DNA of 64,000 nucleotides from JAJPKK01 sp963747835 (GCA_963747835.1 CAVVGO010000006.1:1860001-1924000), one strand, 5' to 3'; positions 8,173 to 16,969 are shown, counted from the first letter of the stretch. Numbers and translations: made by a program. Notes: generated by a model from the sequence alone, not told the origin.

Positions 8173-8653
8173 CCGGACTGAATCCCCGGCGGCCCGCGTC
8201 GTCATTCACACTGACGGCGGCGCTAAAGGCAATCCGGGACCCGGCGGATGGGGCGCAATCCTGCAATGGGGGGATCACCGGCGCGAGATCAAAGGTGCCG
8301 AAGCGCACACCACCAACAACCGGATGGAATTGATGGCGGCCATCATGGCGCTTGAGTCTCTTAAGAGGCCCTGCGAGGCCGATCTTCACACCGACAGCCA
8401 ATACGTCCAGAAGGGCATCACCGAGTGGATATTCGGATGGAAGCGCAACGGCTGGAGAACCGCCGACAAGAAGCCGGTCAAAAACGCCGACCTATGGCAG
8501 CGTCTTGATGCCGCGGTCGCCCGCCACACGGTACGCTGGCATTGGGTGCGCGGCCATGCCGGCCACGCGCTCAATGAGCGCGCCGACGAGTTGGCGGGTG
8601 AAGCCATCGCCGAACTGCGCGCCGCAATGACCACCGGCAAGCCACCGCAATGA
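8165..8653 (+). CDS. rnhA: Ribonuclease HI
   Basis: A 162-residue RNase HI that cuts the RNA strand of RNA-DNA hybrids. The catalytic carboxylates are visible: D17 in H-T-D-G-G, E55 in N-N-R-M-E-L, D77 in H-T-D-S-Q-Y and D141 in N-E-R-A-D, with H131 in the flexible loop (W-V-R-G-H-A-G-H). G-N-P-G-P-G-G-W-G is the family signature. No in-frame ATG exists before the first motif; a TTG at 8165, overlapping the end of thrB by 8 bp, is the most plausible start. The thrB-rnhA order is common in Rhizobiales. Confidence 0.95.
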   Translation: MTDRTESPAARVVIHTDGGAKGNPGPGGWGAILQWGDHRREIKGAEAHTTNNRMELMAAIMALESLKRPCEADLHTDSQYVQKGITEWIFGWKRNGWRTADKKPVKNADLWQRLDAAVARHTVRWHWVRGHAGHALNERADELAGEAIAELRAAMTTGKPPQ

Positions 8654-8655
8654 GA

Positions 8656-8683
8656 AAGCCCTTGCCGTTGAGGGCAGGGGCTT
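8656..8683. terminator. Hairpin between convergent rnhA and peroxiredoxin genes
   Basis: AAGCCC-T-TGCC, a GTTGAG loop, then GGCA-G-GGGCTT form an 11-bp stem with one G-T wobble, three bases after the rnhA stop. It sits in the 82-bp gap between two converging genes. The plus strand has no T-run after it; the minus strand has TTTCTCATT, so it may act as a weak bidirectional terminator. Confidence 0.5.
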
Positions 8684-8735
8684 CGCTTGAGATTGGCCTC
8701 GTCCGAAAAGTCTGCGGCTGTTCGGAACGCCCGCC

Positions 8736-9221
8736 TCAGAGTTGCTTGAGCAGAGCCTCGGCGCTCGAAGTTTCGGCTTTGCCGGGAGCCTCTTCGACAT
8801 TGAGCTTCTTCACGACGCCGTCTTCGACCAGCATGGAGTAGCGCTTGGAGCGCAGGCCGAGGCCGCCGGCGGAGCCGTCCATGGTGAGGTCGAGTGCCTT
8901 CGCGAATTCGCCGTTGCCGTCCGCCAGGAACTCGATCTTGCCTTCGGCGCCCGACGCCTTTTTCCATTCCGACATGACGAAGACGTCGTTGACGGCGGTC
9001 ACCGCGATGCTGTCCACGCCCTTGGCTTTAATGGCGTCGCCATTCTGCAGGAAGCCCGGCAGATGATTTTTGTGGCACGTCGGCGTAAACGCGCCGGGCA
9101 CTGCAAACAGCACCACCTTCTTGCCCTTGAACACCTCGCCGGTGGTCTTCCAGCCCGGGCCCTCGGCCGTCATCACGCGAAACTTTCCTTCCGGAATATG
9201 GTCGCCCACCTTGATGGTCAT
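8736..9221 (-). CDS. Peroxiredoxin, Prx5/AhpE-like (redoxin family)
   Basis: A 161-residue cytosolic thiol peroxidase of the Prx5 group. The peroxidatic cysteine is C49 in P-G-A-F-T-P-T-C, followed by the expected H-x-x-H-L-P-G-F. Other family marks are V-G-D-x-I-P at the N-terminus, the V-x-D-x-F-V-M block and a C-terminal S-x-A-E-A-L-L-K-x-L. No second conserved cysteine is evident, so it probably uses a 1-Cys or atypical mechanism with an external thiol donor. GAGGA precedes the ATG. No operon partner is obvious; the rnhA gene converges on it. Confidence 0.93.
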   Translation of the reverse strand: MTIKVGDHIPEGKFRVMTAEGPGWKTTGEVFKGKKVVLFAVPGAFTPTCHKNHLPGFLQNGDAIKAKGVDSIAVTAVNDVFVMSEWKKASGAEGKIEFLADGNGEFAKALDLTMDGSAGGLGLRSKRYSMLVEDGVVKKLNVEEAPGKAETSSAEALLKQL

Positions 9222-9393
9222 GGTCTGGTCCTCGTGTCAGTCAGGGGTGGAGAAGGGCGCCGTCCGCGGACGCGGGCGGGCCCGGAACCTGCGGCCGTCA
9301 ACGGCCGATCGGCAGCGGCGCCAAATTATAGCATTTCCCGGCAAAGTGAATTGCGTCTCGCCGCGAAAAATGCACGGAACATCGTCGGCGGGA

Positions 9394-10257
9394 TCATCGG
9401 GCCTGATCGGGAACGGCCGTCACCTCGATCGCGTTTTCACCCGAGACCAGGGTAAAGCGCAGACGCGCCCCGGCCGCGTCGGCGCCGGGCGGCAGGCCGT
9501 CGAGTTCGAACGCGAACCGGCGCAGGCCGTCGGCCCCGCCGGCGACCGGCGCGGGCAGCGGCAGCGCCCAATCCTCGGTCGGGCCTTCGACGAAGAGGTC
9601 AAGCGCCGCCGTGACCGGCGCCTCAACCTCGACGATAACGCGCGGACGGGGATCGCCAGGCTCACGGTGCACCGTGCGGATCGCAAGCGGAGCGGTTTCA
9701 CCGAGACGCGCCGACTTCGGCACCTGGGCTTCCGCCGCCGCGAGCGCGGCGTCGTTCGCAGAAGGTCCCCGCGCGAGGTCGAGCCGCGCCGAGCCCTTGG
9801 CCGGAATGCACAGTTTTTCGCAGATCGCGTAGTCGATCCCGAGGCGCAGCGACACCGGCCGCTTCGGGTCCTGCGCGACGACGCGCAGCGGCAGGATGAC
9901 GTTGCCCTTATATCCGATCGACGCGCCGCCATCGTCGGTAAATCGATGCGGCGCCGGCCACGTGATGGCGATCGACTTCACGTTTTCGGATTTGGAAAAG
10001 TCGAGCACCGGTGGCACGCCGCTGTCACCGGGGTACCGCCAATACGTTTTCCATCCGGCCGCAAGCCGGATCTCGACGCCGGCCCTGAGCGCTTCACCGT
10101 TCGGGTTCCCGCCACTTCCGGCGACGAGCCGCATCGCCGCGCGTGCGTCGCCGTCCCACGATGACGCATCCGCAGCTGTAGCCGCGCGAACCGACGCAAT
10201 CGCAAGCAGCGCGCATAATGCTGCAGAAATAAAAAGCCGCAATGTCGATGCAATCAT
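9394..10257 (-). CDS. Periplasmic DsbD N-terminal-like (thiol:disulfide interchange) protein
   Basis: A 287-residue exported protein. Residues 1-29 form a signal peptide (L-F-I-S-A-A-L-C-A-L-L-A, A-T-A-A). The mature part resembles the immunoglobulin-like DsbD-alpha domain (PF11412): G-W-K-T-Y-W-R-Y-P-G-D-S-G, Y-K-G-N-V-I-L-P-L and Y-A-I-C-E-K-L-C-I-P, giving a C146-x3-C150 pair that may be redox active. There is no transmembrane or thioredoxin domain, so it is a stand-alone version of the receiver domain that passes electrons to periplasmic substrates. Such proteins are frequently found next to YqgE genes in Rhizobiales, as here, although transcribed divergently. Confidence 0.82.
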   Translation of the reverse strand: MIASTLRLFISAALCALLAIASVRAATAADASSWDGDARAAMRLVAGSGGNPNGEALRAGVEIRLAAGWKTYWRYPGDSGVPPVLDFSKSENVKSIAITWPAPHRFTDDGGASIGYKGNVILPLRVVAQDPKRPVSLRLGIDYAICEKLCIPAKGSARLDLARGPSANDAALAAAEAQVPKSARLGETAPLAIRTVHREPGDPRPRVIVEVEAPVTAALDLFVEGPTEDWALPLPAPVAGGADGLRRFAFELDGLPPGADAAGARLRFTLVSGENAIEVTAVPDQAR

Positions 10258-10362
10258 GACTGATCGTTTAGTGAACGCGGCCGCCGATGACCATTGAAAT
10301 CCTCGTGACCTGCTGGTGATGCCGCATTGCCGTCGGGGCGAGAAGAGGTTACCTTTTTCGAT

Positions 10363-11061
10363 ATGAAAGATGCAAAGACGAATCCGAAGAAGGCCCCGGG
10401 CGAGGAACCCGATGTCCGCCGGCGCCCGCGCCGCGAACCGAAGATCGGCCCTTTAGGCGGCACGCGCAAGGGCACGCCGAAGCGCGGCTATCTCGATGGG
10501 CAGATGCTGATTGCGATGCCGAGCATGCGCGACGAGCGTTTTGCCCGCAGCTTGATCTATATCTGCGCGCACTCCTCGGAGGGCGCGATGGGAATCGTGG
10601 TCAATCAGCCGGCATCGAACATCAAATTTCCCGATCTCCTGGTGCAACTCGACGTGATTTCCGACGCTGATCGCATTCAGTTGCCACCGAGCGCGGGCGC
10701 CGTTCAGGTCCTCAAAGGCGGGCCGGTCGAGCCGGGACGGGGCTTCGTGCTGCATTCGGCCGATTTCTTCATCGAGAACTCGACCCTGCCGATCGACGAA
10801 GGCATCTGCCTCACCGCGACGCTCGACGTCCTCAAGGCTATCGCGCATGGCGACGGTCCGGGCAATGCCTTGCTGGCGCTCGGCTATGCGGGCTGGGCGC
10901 CTGGCCAGCTTGAAACCGAAATACAGGACAATGGCTGGCTGCATTGCAGCGCCGACCCGGACCTCATTTTCGGCCCCGATGTCGGCAACAAATACGACCG
11001 CGCGCTCAAGAAGCTCGGCATCCCGATCGGCATGCTGTCGAGCCAAGCCGGGCACGCCTGA
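10363..11061 (+). CDS. YqgE/AlgH family protein (UPF0301)
   Basis: A 232-residue protein of the DUF179 family, named AlgH in Pseudomonas; its biochemical role is unsettled. Family features: L-D-G-Q-M-L-I-A-M-P-S-M near residue 45, F-A-R-S-L-I-Y-I-C-A-H, G-A-M-G-I-V-V-N-Q-P, K-G-G-P-V-E-P-G-R-G-F-V-L-H, and the C-terminal G-Y-A-G-W-A-P-G-Q-L-E-x-E-I-x-x-N-x-W. The first ~40 residues are a basic, Lys/Arg-rich and probably disordered extension. ATG at 10363 is preferred to an upstream TTG at 10327. The gene is divergent from the DsbD-like gene. Confidence 0.9.
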   Translation: MKDAKTNPKKAPGEEPDVRRRPRREPKIGPLGGTRKGTPKRGYLDGQMLIAMPSMRDERFARSLIYICAHSSEGAMGIVVNQPASNIKFPDLLVQLDVISDADRIQLPPSAGAVQVLKGGPVEPGRGFVLHSADFFIENSTLPIDEGICLTATLDVLKAIAHGDGPGNALLALGYAGWAPGQLETEIQDNGWLHCSADPDLIFGPDVGNKYDRALKKLGIPIGMLSSQAGHA

Positions 11062-11099
11062 TCCCGCGCCGCCATTGTGGGTGCGCGGGCTGGTCATCG

Positions 11100-14000
11100 C
11101 TACCGCGCCGTCTCGAGGCGGTCGCTCATCAGCATTTCGTGGGCCTGATCGGCGGTCATCGGCTGGCCGAACGCGAAGCCTTGCGCGAATTCGCAGCCGA
11201 GATGATAAAGTTCCACGGCATCGGAATCGTGCTCGGCCCCTTCGGCGACGACGTCCATCCCGAGATCATGGGCAAGTCCTATGATCGAGCGCAGGATCAC
11301 CGGCCGCGAGCCTTTCGCGTTGGTACGCACGAAAGACTGATCGATCTTGATGGTGTCGAATGGGAAGCGCTGGAGGTAGACCAGCGAGGAATGGCCGGTG
11401 CCGAAGTCGTCGAGCGCAAGTCCGGCGCCAAGGTCGCGCAGCTTGTTGAGGATTTGCGCCGCCTGCTCGGGATTTTCCATCACCACGGATTCGGTGAGCT
11501 CGAGCTTGAGGGTGCCGCGCATCAGCCCCGAGCGCGCCAGCACCGCACGCAGGTCGTCGACCAAGTCGTTCTTGAGCAATTGACGCGACGACATGTTGAC
11601 GCTCGCAAACAGCGGCACACGGGTGCGTACGGCACGCTGCCAGATACCGAGCTGACGGGCGGTGCGCTCCATCGCGAACAGGCCAAGATCGGTGATGAGG
11701 CCGATCTCCTCCGCGATCGAGATGAATTCCGAGGGCGACAGGCGGCCCATCTTCGGGTGGTCCCAGCGCGCCAGCGCCTCGAAGCCGGCGACGGACCGGT
11801 CCTCTAGGCGCACGATCGGCTGGTACAACAGCGTGATCTCTTCGCGATCGAGGGCGCGGCGCAATTCGGATTCGAGCGTCAGCCGGTCGGTCTTGCGCGC
11901 CCGCATGGCCGGCTTGAATACCTCGAAACGGTCGCCGCGCGAGCGCTTCGCCACGTACATGGCGAGCTCGGCGTCCTTGATCAGTTCCTCGGCGCGGTTT
12001 GACGGGGCTTCCGGCAACGCTATTCCGATCGACAGCGTGAGGAAGATTTCGCGCTCATTGAACGAGATCGGCGCCCGGATCGCCTTGCAGGTGGTCTCCG
12101 CGAACGCGATGATGCGGTTGGTGTCGCGCTCCGACATCAGGATCAGGCCGAACTGATCGCCGGAGAGCCGCGCCAGCGTGTCCTGCGCTTTGAGCAGGCG
12201 GCCGAGCCGGCGCGCCAGGGTGAGCAGGATCGAATCCCCGACCGCCATGCCGACCGAGTCGTTGACCTGCTTGAACCGGTCGATGTCCATCACCATGACG
12301 GTGGGCCGGATTTCTGGATTGGCCTTGCCCATCGCCAGTACCGCCTCGAGCCGGTCGATGAAAAGCTGGCGGTTCGGCAGGCCGGTAAGATTGTCGTGGA
12401 CCGCATCATGGAGCAGGCGCTCTTCCGCAACCCTGGCTTCGGTCACATCCGTCAGGGTACCGACGAGGCGCACCACCTCGCCGTCCGAGCCCACCACCGG
12501 GCGCGCCTTCATGGTGAACCACAGCGAGTGACCGTCGGGCGTGCGCAGGCGGAAGTCCTGCACCAGTCGCCCGCGGCGTTGCTCGATCACGCTATCGAGC
12601 GCCGCGCGGAAGCGGTCGCGATCGAGCGGGTGGAGAACGTCGACCCATTGGGCCGCAGGACCATCCAATGAGCCGCGCTTGAGGCCCAGCATGGTCTCAG
12701 TCTCAGGACTGGTGAAAACCTTGTCGGCCGACACGTCCCAGTCCCAGATCAGGTCTCCCGCCCCGGTGAGGGCGAGCGCCCGGCGCTCGACGTCCGAGAC
12801 GATGCCGTGGGTAATGCCACCCGCGAAAGCATGCTGCATGACGGTAAAACCGATCAGCATGACGATGAGCACGAGGCCGCCCAGCAGGGCCGGCGCCACG
12901 ATGTCGTTCGTCACCCAGCCGGCGACCGCCATGCCGGCAGCGATCACCCACGCCACCAGCAAGAACCAGGTCGGGATCAGCAGGACCGCGCGGTCGAAAC
13001 CCTTGGAGGCGAGATAAATGACGAGGCCGAAGCCGACGATGGCGACGAACAGCAGCGACAGGCGTGCGATGCCGGAGGCGATCGACGGATCGACCAGCGC
13101 GACCGCCACGAGCGCGCCGAGGAACGCGAGCCACGCAATCGCGATATGGGCGTAGCGCACGTGCCAACGATTGAGGTTGAGATAAGCGAACAGGAAAACG
13201 AGAAGCGTCGCCGCCAGGATCGCTTCGCCCGACGCGCGCCATACCCGCTCGGCGCCGGCCGACATGTCGAACACCTTGCCCCAGAAACCGAAGTCGACCC
13301 CGATATAGACCAGCACGGCCCAGCCGAGGGCCGCCGCGGCCGGGAACATGAAGCTGCCCTTGACGACGAACAGGATGGTGAGGAACAGCGCCAACAGGCC
13401 CGCGATGCCGATCACGATGCCATGATAGAGCGTGAAGCTGTTGACCTTGTCCTTGTAGGCGTCGGGCTCCCACAGGTAGATCTGCGGCAGCTTGTTGGTG
13501 CGCAGTTCGGCTATGTAGGTGATCACCGTGCCGGGATCGAGCGTGATGCGGAAGATGTCGGCGGTTGCGCTGTCCTGGCGATCCGGGCGATCGCCGGAGC
13601 TCGGCGTGATGTTGACGATGCGGGACTGGCCGAGGTCGGGCCACAGGATTTTGGAGCCGACCATCTGATAGTGCGGCACCACGATGAGACGGTCGATCTG
13701 CTCGTCGCTCGAATTGGCTAGCGCAATCACGGCCCAATTGGTGTCCGCCTCGCGCGCCCGCACCTCGATCCGGCGCACGATGCCGTCGCTGCCCGGCGCT
13801 GTCGAGATCTGAATGCGGTCGCTGTCGGAGGTCAGCCGCTCGACCGCGTCGGTGAGATCGATCGCCGCAATGTCCACGCGCACGTTCACCGCCTCAACGG
13901 CGCGAACCGGAGACGCCACGAATGACGCGATCCAGACGGCCGCCCCCAAGGCGACGTGCACAACCCACAAGCGGCGACCCTCGGTAATTCGTGCCCCCAT
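11100..14000 (-). CDS. Membrane-bound PAS-GGDEF-EAL protein; probable c-di-GMP phosphodiesterase
   Basis: A ~966-residue signalling protein. The N-terminus has a signal-like hydrophobic segment, an extracytoplasmic domain of ~180 residues and seven or so transmembrane helices, a 7TM-DISM-like plan. A PAS domain follows (W-D-W-D, T-P-D-G-H-S-L-W-F), then a GGDEF domain with N-L-T-G-L-P-N-R but the active loop reads S-G-D-Q-F at 613-617, so cyclase activity is doubtful. The EAL domain keeps E-A-L at 741-743, N-M-S, E-L-T-E and D-D-F-G-T-G, so it should hydrolyse c-di-GMP. The ATG at 14000 is preferred; the frame stays open to 14144 but those codons look non-coding and no ribosome site is strong. 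Confidence 0.88.
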   Translation of the reverse strand: MGARITEGRRLWVVHVALGAAVWIASFVASPVRAVEAVNVRVDIAAIDLTDAVERLTSDSDRIQISTAPGSDGIVRRIEVRAREADTNWAVIALANSSDEQIDRLIVVPHYQMVGSKILWPDLGQSRIVNITPSSGDRPDRQDSATADIFRITLDPGTVITYIAELRTNKLPQIYLWEPDAYKDKVNSFTLYHGIVIGIAGLLALFLTILFVVKGSFMFPAAAALGWAVLVYIGVDFGFWGKVFDMSAGAERVWRASGEAILAATLLVFLFAYLNLNRWHVRYAHIAIAWLAFLGALVAVALVDPSIASGIARLSLLFVAIVGFGLVIYLASKGFDRAVLLIPTWFLLVAWVIAAGMAVAGWVTNDIVAPALLGGLVLIVMLIGFTVMQHAFAGGITHGIVSDVERRALALTGAGDLIWDWDVSADKVFTSPETETMLGLKRGSLDGPAAQWVDVLHPLDRDRFRAALDSVIEQRRGRLVQDFRLRTPDGHSLWFTMKARPVVGSDGEVVRLVGTLTDVTEARVAEERLLHDAVHDNLTGLPNRQLFIDRLEAVLAMGKANPEIRPTVMVMDIDRFKQVNDSVGMAVGDSILLTLARRLGRLLKAQDTLARLSGDQFGLILMSERDTNRIIAFAETTCKAIRAPISFNEREIFLTLSIGIALPEAPSNRAEELIKDAELAMYVAKRSRGDRFEVFKPAMRARKTDRLTLESELRRALDREEITLLYQPIVRLEDRSVAGFEALARWDHPKMGRLSPSEFISIAEEIGLITDLGLFAMERTARQLGIWQRAVRTRVPLFASVNMSSRQLLKNDLVDDLRAVLARSGLMRGTLKLELTESVVMENPEQAAQILNKLRDLGAGLALDDFGTGHSSLVYLQRFPFDTIKIDQSFVRTNAKGSRPVILRSIIGLAHDLGMDVVAEGAEHDSDAVELYHLGCEFAQGFAFGQPMTADQAHEMLMSDRLETAR

Positions 14001-14217
14001 CGCTGCGCCGTGTGCCGGACCCGCCGAAGTGGCCGGCTGGCCCTCATAGCGAAACAAATTTGCGACATTTCCGCGACGCCTGGCGCGCCTGGCCGGGCTC
14101 CTGGGGCACCGCCCCGGTCCGCAGTGCCCTGAGTACCGAACCAAGCGAATAAACGCAAGGATTTCACGTCGTTAGAGACGGAAGCTTGGCCGCGACCGCC
14201 GGGTTCGACGTCCGCCC

Positions 14218-15216
14218 CTACATAACCAGCACGATCTTTCCAATATGGGCGCTCGATTCCATCCGCGCATGCGCCGCGGCGGCCTCGGCAAACGCGAAGG
14301 CTTGGTCCATCACGGGCCGCACCTTGCCGGCCGAAATGAGGGGCCAGACATTGTGTTCGACCGCCCGGGCGATCGCGGCCTTGTCGGGCACCGCGCGGGA
14401 ACGCAGCGTCGAGCCGGTGTGATGCAGGCGCTTGAGGAGGATGCGGCGGAAATCCACGGTGGCGCGCGGCGAGCCCTGGAACCCGATCTGCACGATGCGG
14501 CCCTCGACGGCCGCCGCCTCGTAATTGCGCTCGATATAGTCGCCGCCCACCATGTCGAGGATCAGGTTGGCGCCGGCGCCGCCGGTCGCGGCCTTGGTGG
14601 CGGCGACGAAGTCCTCGCTCTTATAGTTGACGGCGACGTCGGCGCCGAGCTGCCGGCAGGCTTCGCATTTCTCCGCGGTCCCGGCGGTGGTAATGACGCG
14701 GGCGCCGAACGCCTTGGCGAGCTGGATTGCGGTCGTCCCGATCCCCGAGCTGCCACCATGGACCAGGAAGGTCTCGCCGGCCTTGAGGCCGCCGCGCTCG
14801 AACACATTGTGCCACACCGTAAAGAACGTTTCCGGAACCGCGGCGGCGTCGGTCGACGTGAGGCCGGCCGGGATCGGCAGCGCGTGGGTTTCGTGGGCGA
14901 CGCAATATTGTGCGTAGCCGCCGCCGCTCACGAGTGCCGCGATTTCGTCACCCACTTTCCAGCGGGTCACCCCGTTCCCGCACGCCGCAATGGAGCCGGC
15001 GATTTCGAGACCCGGTATGTCGGTGACCCCCGGCGGTGGCGGATAAAGACCGCGGCGCTGCATCACGTCGGGCCGGTTGACGCCCGCGGCCGCGACTTTG
15101 ACAAGGATTTCCCCGTTGCCCGGCTGCGGCATCGGCCGCTCCATGGGCACCAGCATCTCCGGGCCGCCCGGCGACTTGATCCCGATTGCGGTCATGGTTG
15201 AGGGGATCGAGGTCAT
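14218..15216 (-). CDS. NAD(P)H-quinone oxidoreductase, PIG3-like (zinc-independent MDR family)
   Basis: A ~332-residue medium-chain dehydrogenase/reductase. The family pattern is clear: A-A-G-V-N-R-P-D-V-M-Q-R-x-G, G-L-E-I-A-G, the NAD(P)-binding V-H-G-G-S-S-G-I-G-T-T-A-I-Q-L-A-K and the E-G-R-I-V-Q-I-G-F block. It lacks the Cys/His zinc ligands of alcohol dehydrogenases. P-P-P-P-G-V-T-D-I-P-G-L-E matches PIG3-type quinone oxidoreductases, which reduce quinones with NADPH. Start at 15216 is chosen because AAGGA lies 4 bp upstream; the frame extends to 15231. It is a single gene, divergent from the DUF1192 gene. Confidence 0.93.
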   Translation of the reverse strand: MTSIPSTMTAIGIKSPGGPEMLVPMERPMPQPGNGEILVKVAAAGVNRPDVMQRRGLYPPPPGVTDIPGLEIAGSIAACGNGVTRWKVGDEIAALVSGGGYAQYCVAHETHALPIPAGLTSTDAAAVPETFFTVWHNVFERGGLKAGETFLVHGGSSGIGTTAIQLAKAFGARVITTAGTAEKCEACRQLGADVAVNYKSEDFVAATKAATGGAGANLILDMVGGDYIERNYEAAAVEGRIVQIGFQGSPRATVDFRRILLKRLHHTGSTLRSRAVPDKAAIARAVEHNVWPLISAGKVRPVMDQAFAFAEAAAAHARMESSAHIGKIVLVM

Positions 15217-15350
15217 GGCATCCTTCATCAAGGTGGAAGCGCGCGGCGTGACTGTTTAGTCGCCCTCGCCGGCAGTGACAACCGGGGCACCGGCCGCACC
15301 GCTCGAAGTCGTGTGACAAGATTCCGCGCCGCCGCTATGTTTGGGAACGA

Positions 15351-15557
15351 ATGGAGCGAGACGTGGCGTTAGGCGAAGACGACGACCGACCGAAGAAGAA
15401 GATTGCTCATGAGATCGGGCAGGACCTCTATTTGCTGTCGGTCGAGGAGCTTCAGGATCGCATTGCGGTGCTGCGGGAGGAGATCGTTCGGCTCGAAGCG
15501 GCGGTGGCCAAGAACCGCGCGTCGCGGTCGAGCGCCGACCAATTCTTCAAGAAATAG
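15351..15557 (+). CDS. DUF1192 family small protein
   Basis: A 68-residue acidic-then-basic protein. The core E-I-G-Q-D-L-Y-L-L-S-V-E-E-L-Q-D-R-I-A-V-L-R-E-E-I reads as a short coiled coil and is typical of DUF1192, a small family conserved in Rhizobiales with no established function. The C-terminus (A-D-Q-F-F-K-K) also fits. Either ATG 15351 or the GTG at 15363 could be the start; GGAG at 15353-15356 is well placed for the latter. In related genomes it is found near quinone oxidoreductase genes, as here. Confidence 0.85.
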   Translation: MERDVALGEDDDRPKKKIAHEIGQDLYLLSVEELQDRIAVLREEIVRLEAAVAKNRASRSSADQFFKK

Positions 15558-15687
15558 CCAAACGCCAAGCGTTTCCGTCTTGGATTTCGGCCGCGGCATT
15601 AAAGTACCGCACCATACCGTTAAATCTTTCAAAAAGAATGCGCGCGTTTACGACCCGTTAAGCTTTCTCGTTCATTACAATGCTTGT

Positions 15688-15776
15688 CCATTCTGTGGAC
15701 ATCGAGTGGCTCCTGTCCACTCTGTTTGACGCCTCCCTGTTATCACTTGAGCCGCCGGCAACGGCGGCTCTTTTTT
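15688..15776 (+). ncRNA. Candidate small RNA with two hairpins (~90 nt)
   Basis: A -10-like TACAAT at 15676-15681 would start a transcript near 15688. The transcript would contain a stem GTGGAC (15695-15700) with GTCCAC (15715-15720), an inner GAG/CTC pairing, then an unpaired stretch carrying CGCCTCCCTG, and end at a perfect intrinsic terminator (15749-15776). A pyrimidine CCUCCC segment between two hairpins is a layout seen in several alphaproteobacterial regulatory RNAs that bind ribosome sites. No good -35 was identified and no family assignment is made. The rest of the 424-bp gap (15558-15981) has no gene; the part after the terminator is presumably the DUF1465 promoter region. Confidence 0.4.
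15749..15776 (+). terminator. Intrinsic terminator, perfect 9-bp stem plus T6
   Basis: GAGCCGCCG, loop GCAA, CGGCGGCTC, followed directly by TTTTTT. This is the cleanest plus-strand terminator in the window. It lies 192 bp after DUF1192, too far to be a simple gene end, and is best explained by a separate short transcript or a long 3' UTR. Confidence 0.9.
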
Positions 15777-15981
15777 GCCCATAGTCGCGTAAGGCTGCGC
15801 GGCCTAAACGAATTGGAGCTTCGTCCGATCCATTAAAAGCGATTACACCCTTATTGTACCAAAACGGTCCACATCTTGGATCGCATGATCGCATTGGAAA
15901 CTATCTCTTAAAGATTTGGTGAGCGCGACTGGACAGGAAAGCCGTCCGGAGGCATGCTTTGCGTCTTGTGAGGCGTAAAAC

Positions 15982-16500
15982 ATGTCCGATAGGTCGGTTG
16001 ATGAGTTGCGGCCGGTTTCGTTCGGCGCAAAACTTGCGGCGTCCCAGAATTTCTCCCAGCTATTCCGTGACGGAATGAAGCTGGTCGAGGAGACGGCGGC
16101 TTACCTCGACGGCCCCGGCCGCCAGGAATCCAAGCGGCTCGATCGTTCGGCGTCGCTTAGCTACGCTACCGAAAGCATGCGGCTAACCACCCGCCTGATG
16201 CAGTTGGCGTCCTGGCTGTTACTGCACCGCGCCGTCAACGAGGGCGAGATGTCGCTTGCGCAGGCCAACAAGGAACGCATGAAGGTCAAGCTCGCCGCCG
16301 AGGAACGTCCCGAAGACGCCGGCATGCGCTTGCCCGAGCGGCTGTGCGAACTGATCGCGCGGTCGAAGAAGCTGCAGGATCAGGTGCGGCGTCTCGATAC
16401 CACCATCCATGCGCCGGCGCCGTCCGTGCCGACCGGCGTCAATCCGCTGGAAAATCAGCTCGGTATGCTGCGCGCCGCGTTCGAACGCCGGCAAGGATAA
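15982..16500 (+). CDS. DUF1465 family protein
   Basis: A 172-residue protein of the DUF1465 family, found throughout Rhizobiales and other alphaproteobacteria. It is predicted cytoplasmic and mostly helical, with a central Y-A-T-E-S-M-R-L-T-T-R-L-M-Q-L-A-S-W-L-L segment and a C-terminal helix A-R-S-K-K-L-Q-D-Q-V-R-R-L-D. No catalytic motif is visible. The function is not established to my knowledge. The ATG follows GAGGCGTAAAAC. It is convergent with rpmE. Confidence 0.85.
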   Translation: MSDRSVDELRPVSFGAKLAASQNFSQLFRDGMKLVEETAAYLDGPGRQESKRLDRSASLSYATESMRLTTRLMQLASWLLLHRAVNEGEMSLAQANKERMKVKLAAEERPEDAGMRLPERLCELIARSKKLQDQVRRLDTTIHAPAPSVPTGVNPLENQLGMLRAAFERRQG

Positions 16501-16610
16501 GCCGTTGTTGTGACGGGCGGCGCGTTCAGACATGCCTCGCGACGACCGCGCCGATGGTTTGGTCGCCGCGGGGTCCTGCTGACCAAAGCTTCGCGGCGGC
16601 GACGGAATGG

Positions 16611-16838
16611 CTATTTCTTAAGGCCGAGCCCCGAAAATCTCTTCTGGAAGCGCGATAGTCTGCCGCCGCGGTCGAGCAATTGCTGCGCTCCGCCGGTCCA
16701 CGCCGGATGCGACTTCGGATCGATGTCGAGATGCATCGTGTCGCCGGGTTTGCCCCAGGTCGAACGGGTGGAGAACTCGGTGCCGTCGGTCATGATGATC
16801 TTGATGGTGTGGTAGGCGGGATGAATCTCAGGTTTCAT
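16611..16838 (-). CDS. rpmE: 50S ribosomal protein L31
   Basis: A 75-residue L31. The N-terminus M-K-x-E-I-H-P-x-Y-H and the D-I-D-P-K-S-H-P-A-W-T-G block are diagnostic. The C-x-x-C zinc motif of L31 type A is absent, so this is a zinc-independent form; this is the usual alphaproteobacterial version. It ends F-x-x-R-F in a basic tail. The upstream gap carries a copy of a dispersed repeat and the ABC exporter promoter. Confidence 0.95.
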   Translation of the reverse strand: MKPEIHPAYHTIKIIMTDGTEFSTRSTWGKPGDTMHLDIDPKSHPAWTGGAQQLLDRGGRLSRFQKRFSGLGLKK

Positions 16839-16880
16839 GGCTCACGCTTTCGGCCCCTTGGTGGGCGCCTGCTGGCACCG

Positions 16881-16969
16881 GATGCCGAAAAGTTTCGGAC
16901 TTTTCTGAATCCTGCGCAAAATCAACGAACCCGGAGCACCATCCGTTTCAACCCGAATGGCATCGCTCC
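16881..16969. repeat. Dispersed palindromic intergenic repeat, copy A
   Basis: Begins GATGCCGAAAAGTTTCGGAC and contains CGAAAAG and CTTTTC arms, then CTGCGCAAAATCAACGAACC and CGGAGCAC. The same order of blocks occurs at 22628-22699 and 23557-23641. It occupies a large part of the 346-bp gap (16839-17184) between rpmE and the ABC exporter; the remainder shows no gene. Such elements are common between genes in Bradyrhizobiaceae-like genomes. Confidence 0.7.
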
